Positions 29,641-33,500 of a DNA stretch of 33,500 bases are shown piece after piece. A program made the translations under genes and the position numbers. The notes beneath the pieces are model-generated. The model was not told the origin of the DNA, searched no databases, and saw only the letters and a program-made list of their open reading frames with translations. Positions within the stretch are counted from its first letter, which is position 1. Each line of letters starts with the position of its first letter. Source of the DNA: Prorocentrum cordatum (lineage: Eukaryota > Sar > Dinophyceae > Prorocentrales > Prorocentraceae); contig CAUYUJ010021035.1 of the NCBI GenBank assembly GCA_963575745.1, positions 64,001 through 97,500 of the forward strand, read 5' to 3'.

Positions 29641-30360
29641 TCAAGGCGATGCCCCCCCCCCCCCTGGCCGCCGCGCCAGCCCCATCGCGATCGGTCGGCG
29701 CCAAGGCCCGAGGCTGCCAAGCGCGTTGCCGTCGGCAGCGCGCGCCGCGAGCGGAGCGCCCTTTGTCGGTCGGCAACAAATGGCGGCACCCTTCCACTGC
29801 GAACGACGGCGCTGCCGTAACCGCCGTCGGAGACGCGCGAACCGCGCGCGCGCGCATGTCGGCGACGCGGGCCGCCGCAACTCAGCGCGCTGGGCGTCCT
29901 CGGCGGGGGGGGCGCGCAACCATGGCGCGGCGCCGTCTCCCGCGCAACCGCGGGCGCGCCAGCCCTGCCGAGCGGCGACGCCGATCTGCAACTTCCTGTC
30001 AGCCTGCCCGTTCTTCTGGTACGTTTTCTTCCTGTCAGCCTCCTGGCCCTTCTCTCGCCCTGGCCCTTCTCTCGCTTGCTCTTCTTTGCTGCGCCCGTCT
30101 TCTCCTCAGCCTTCTCTCCCCGCGCGCGTGGCGGATCTGCCGCGGGCCGATCGCGCGCGCCGCAGCCTTGCCGACGCGCAGCGCAAATCTGCAACTTCAC
30201 GTCAGCCTCCTCGTTCTTCTGGTGCGCCTTCGTCCCGTCAGTTGTCTGGCCCTTCTCTGGCTTGCTCCCCCTTGCAGTGCCCGTCTTATCCGCAGCCTTC
30301 TTCCGCTGAGCGCGCGGCAGATCTGCATCCGCCCTGCGGGGCAAGACAAGCAGAACCCAG
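29640..30360 (-). CDS. Lysine-rich protein with two 62-residue repeats, one frame-broken
   Basis: The minus strand encodes two similar units. One (about 30315-30180) reads RKKAADKTGTARGSKPEKGQ, KAHQKNEEADVKLQI and AARRQG. The other (about 30120-29960) reads EKAEEKTGAAKKSKREKGQ and, after a frame change, YQKNGQADRKLQIGVAARQG. The DNA copies are offset by 203 bp, but copy 1 holds a 17-bp tandem duplication of TGGCCCTTCTCTCGCCC; without it the period is 186 bp, or 62 codons. Conserved Lys and Glu positions at protein level suggest that it was once coding. The basic character would suit a nucleic-acid-binding protein, but no family is recognised. Confidence 0.4.
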
Positions 30361-33060
30361 CGGCGTCGTTTAGATAACTTGTTGGCTTGGCAAGGCTGTC
30401 GCATCAAGTGCCACCATGGTCTCGACACGGGCGCGCGCGCGCGTGGGCGGCGCACGCTCAGCGCAACCAGCGCGCGCTTGCTGTGCCCGCCAAACCGCGC
30501 TTGCTGGCGCAGTGCACGGCGCGCTCCTCAGGGGCGCGTGGCCAGCAACTTTAGTGGCCAACCCATTGAACGCGACGTGCAAACCACCCGCGCCGCTTAA
30601 CGGACGCGGCCGCCCAATCGAGTTGCGCTGTCGCGCGCTGTCAAGTCTTCGCCCGTGCCCGCCGCTGCCGCGCGCCCGTCTGATCGCGCCGCGCAGGCCC
30701 GCGCAAAGCACCGCCGCCACGCGCGCCGCCGCTGCCACGCCCCCCCCCCCCCCCCCGCGCCAAACAGACCGCCCTTCCCCGCCGCGCGACCCACTCGTCC
30801 GCGCCCGCGCCAAGCCCTCGACGCACGCGCGCGCCCCAACCCGCCCGCGCCGCCCCTCGCGCCCGTCCACCTGTGCACTGTGGAGTCCAGCGCGGCCTGC
30901 GGCGCGGCCCATGGAACGCGACGGGCTGCGAAAGCAACGACCAGACATAATGCTACTACGGCGGGTTGCGCACATGACCACATGCTCGCTCGGGTTTGAG
31001 GGGCCGCGGCATCAACGGTGGCGGGCTGATCTGGGATGCGCGACTGGGACACCCTGCGCCGCGCAAGGCTGAGAACTCGAGGGTGCGCCGATGACGCCTG
31101 CACCACTTGTTCTGGCTTCGATTGCCACGGGGCGGGCGCGGGCGGCGCTAAGCCGATTCATGCGCCACTGGTGACGCCGATGCCAGACCGCACTGCCGAC
31201 GCGATTGTGCTTAAATATTGCGCGGGTGGCGCGTGGGCGGGGCGCGTGTCGGGGCAAACCGTTGCAGCGCAGGCGAGACAGAGGCAGCGTTGCAGCGAAA
31301 AAGAGAATGCGCGACAACCTTAGCAAAGCCGCGCTGGAGCAGCCCGCCCGTGGCGTTCATGAGGTCGCGGCCGCTGCGTGGATTTCGCAGTTGGCCTTGG
31401 CTGCCTTCGCGCGCCGATTGGAGTGTGAAGCCGCCTCCATCGGCAGCCAGCGGCTAACCGCGCAGACGGAAGCAAACCGCCCATGGCCAACACCCGAGAA
31501 GCTCGGACAACCACGCGCCAGAGCGGAGGCACAGTGGTGCCCAGATGTACCGACGCGGTTGCAGATGCAGGCGCCGGGCGACCGCGTTGCACAGACGCCC
31601 ATGAAGCGCTCGCCTGCGCGAGCCCTGGCTGGCCTGAACCGGCATGTCGCAGTCCGAACGCAGCGGCTCAGCAGGGGCCCTCGCACGGACAACGCCACTC
31701 GCGCGCCACTTGTTTGTGCCACCCACCAAGCTTCACTATCTGAGCACGGGGCTCGGTTGGCTACTCGCTGCGACCCACGCCATGACTTGGACAATGTGGG
31801 GAGTGCAATGACCAGCGCGCGGTGGCGCTCGGGAGCGGCACGCTCGACCATCGCGCTCCAAGCGCAACTGCAATCGCGGGCCCGAGTGCCGCGCGGCGCC
31901 CTAAGACAGCGCGCGACCCCGCTGGCAAGTCGGACGCAACAGGTTCAGCGCACATGCGCGCCTGGGCTCCAAAAGGTGGTGCGCCTGGCCACAAACAACG
32001 GGAAGGGCAGCAGGTGCGATGAAGGCGCCGCAAAGCGCGATTGCGACTTGGAGATTGATGGAGGGCGCGCTGTCTGGAGCGACGTCGACGCTGGGCACGT
32101 TGAGCGTTTCCTCCTGCGACGCCCGCAGCGCAACGCGGAGCTTCGCCGTGCAACCCCGTTGCGCCCTGCATTGGCGCCCGCGCGTAACAACGCTGGCCTG
32201 GTTGCGCGCCGCGGCGCCCTGCGAGGGGCCACCCTTCGCTAGGCCGCCCGCGACGATGAATGTCATTGCTGCCCAGAGACCCCTGCGCGCTTCATCGCGT
32301 CGCGCAGTGTCGCCTGGCCCCGTTCGAGCAGCAGCAGCTTGAACTTGGCCAACGTGTCGCGCTCGAGCTGCTTGAGCGCGCGCAAGTAAGGGGCGCGCCG
32401 AACGAGGGCGTTGCGGCGTCGCTCGCCAGTCGGCCCGCGCCTCGCCTAAACGAGGCGACGCAAGAAGGCGCCATCGGCTCGCGGCCGAACACCGCCTGCA
32501 GGCGCCACGGCGTGGGTTCCAATGCACAGGGCGCCATGGCGCAGACGCAAGCTGAAGCCGACAACGCCCCAGCGAAACCCGCAGGCCCCGCTGGGAAGAA
32601 CCATCGGCCTAAATGGCAACGATAAGGGCAACGATGAGGAGAAGTGGCACGATGCTGAGGGGGAGGGTGTTTAAAGCTTGGCTCGCCCTCCCCTCCTGTG
32701 TTCGACATGGTCCTTGCATGCCCCCAGCTCGCTCATGGCATCCTCCGCCGCCCCCCTCCCACTGCGGCATGCGCCTCGTGGTCCGATGGGACGGGCCGCG
32801 TCGGGGCGGCGACGGGTGCGGCTAAGACAAGGCGGGTGGGCGGGCAGCGCCTGGAGTGGCCAAGTGCCACGTGTGGGGAAGGGGAACGGAACGTGCAATA
32901 CACCTTCTGACCCATCCCCCGCGCCAGATGCGAACCGCCCCCCCACTTCGTCAAAACTGCAGTGGGTGCGACTCCCGTCCCCGACCGCCAACCCCTTGTC
33001 AATTGCCAACGCAGGGGGGTCATCGCAAGCCTGCTACGTCGCGGTGGTCATGGGCTGATC
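30361..33060. other. GC-rich stretch, no supported gene
   Basis: The longest frame is 31205-32242 on the plus strand (345 codons); it and the minus frames on the same DNA are Ala, Arg and Gln-rich with no recognisable block. GCGCGC words are frequent at 30430-30860. A C17 run lies at 30740-30756. Between 32240 and 33060 only short frames occur. Confidence 0.4.
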
Positions 33061-33500
33061 ATGGGCGCGCAGGGCCAACATAAACGACATCGACTATATG
33101 GTGTGACAGGGATCGCTACGTGATTGAGTCAGCTGGAACACGAGTGAGTCTGAGCGTGAGTGGGCAGATCGCGGGCGAGTCTGATCGTGGGGCCTGAACC
33201 CGAATAGCGCGAACGCCATGTGGCAATTCATCCGACCATGAGCCGGCAGAGTTCGCAATATCATAGACTACGCAATGGATGGAGCCCGAGAAACGCCAAT
33301 AAGAGAGGCCCCAAGACATTCAGCTAGGAGCGGCAGGGACATATTTAAGAGGGTCCAGTGCGCCCAAGCAGGCCCCTTCAGCACCCCTAGGAAGACCCGA
33401 TGGACCCAGAGAGGCCCCAGGCACAGCCCAGCGAGGCCCCAAGGTTTTCTTGTTTTCAAGGGTCGCGAAGCGGCTCGCCATCCACGTCGCCGTCGTTCTC
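33061..33500. other. Window end, no supported gene
   Basis: Composition is more balanced. GAGTC and GAGTG words recur at 33122-33180. From 33375 to 33445 there is a faint AGGCCCC pattern with 10-12 bp spacing like that at 22730-22900. Short minus frames (33116-33319, 33268-33459) show no domain. Confidence 0.35.

Noticed and set aside
31205-32242. 345-codon plus-strand ORF
   Set aside because: No domain-like block, open frames also on the minus strand; not distinguishable from GC-rich chance ORF.

Overview
The window looks like nuclear DNA of a dinoflagellate. The evidence is indirect but consistent: very high GC in most parts, no operons, no recognisable bacterial genes, long micro- and minisatellites, and three decayed retroelements. 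Their protein blocks resemble dinoflagellate elements that carry a reverse transcriptase (RT), RNase H, DNA methyltransferase and tyrosine recombinase. The species cannot be named. No rRNA, tRNA, spliced leader or CRISPR array was found. Most long open frames are artefacts of GC-rich or low-complexity DNA.

Layout. Positions 1-2451 (minus strand) hold element 1: RT thumb and first RNase H strand, cytosine-C5 DNA methyltransferase (DNMT), rest of RNase H, then tyrosine recombinase running off the left edge. Positions 2462-4145 hold a CT-tailed repeat, a small hydrophobic ORF (3126-3452) and an AT-rich island with 130-bp and 24-bp repeats. Positions 4416-5830 are a 73-bp tandem repeat followed by a 1-kb AGGCTG hexamer satellite. 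Positions 5928-10136 (plus strand) hold element 2: Gag-like protein, RT, and an RNase H split by a methyltransferase-like insert. Positions 11841-12692 are a 660-bp-period repeat containing a 370-bp CT tract. Positions 12700-15990 (minus strand) hold element 3, Gag-like protein then RT. Positions 16262-16884 are an 89-bp tandem repeat, and 17222-17870 and 19128-19475 are triplet-rich low-complexity DNA separated by a series of large hairpins (18085-18552).

From 19490 on, sequence becomes extremely GC-rich with little recognisable coding. The exceptions are a frame-broken but protein-like gene of about 960 codons on the minus strand (23625-26525) and a lysine-rich 62-residue repeat on the minus strand (29640-30360). 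Two unrelated arrays (22730-22900 and 28865-29260) have a 10-11 bp period close to the DNA helical repeat. Eight C or G runs of 13-17 bases or close to it are scattered through the window, mostly in the second half.

The retroelement parts would work together as one replication machine: Gag packages the RNA, RT with RNase H makes cDNA, the recombinase integrates it, and the methyltransferase may modify element DNA. All three copies look dead because of frameshifts, internal deletions and lost catalytic residues. The most unusual point is that in both element 1 and element 2 a methyltransferase domain lies between the first Asp position and the catalytic Glu of the RNase H.
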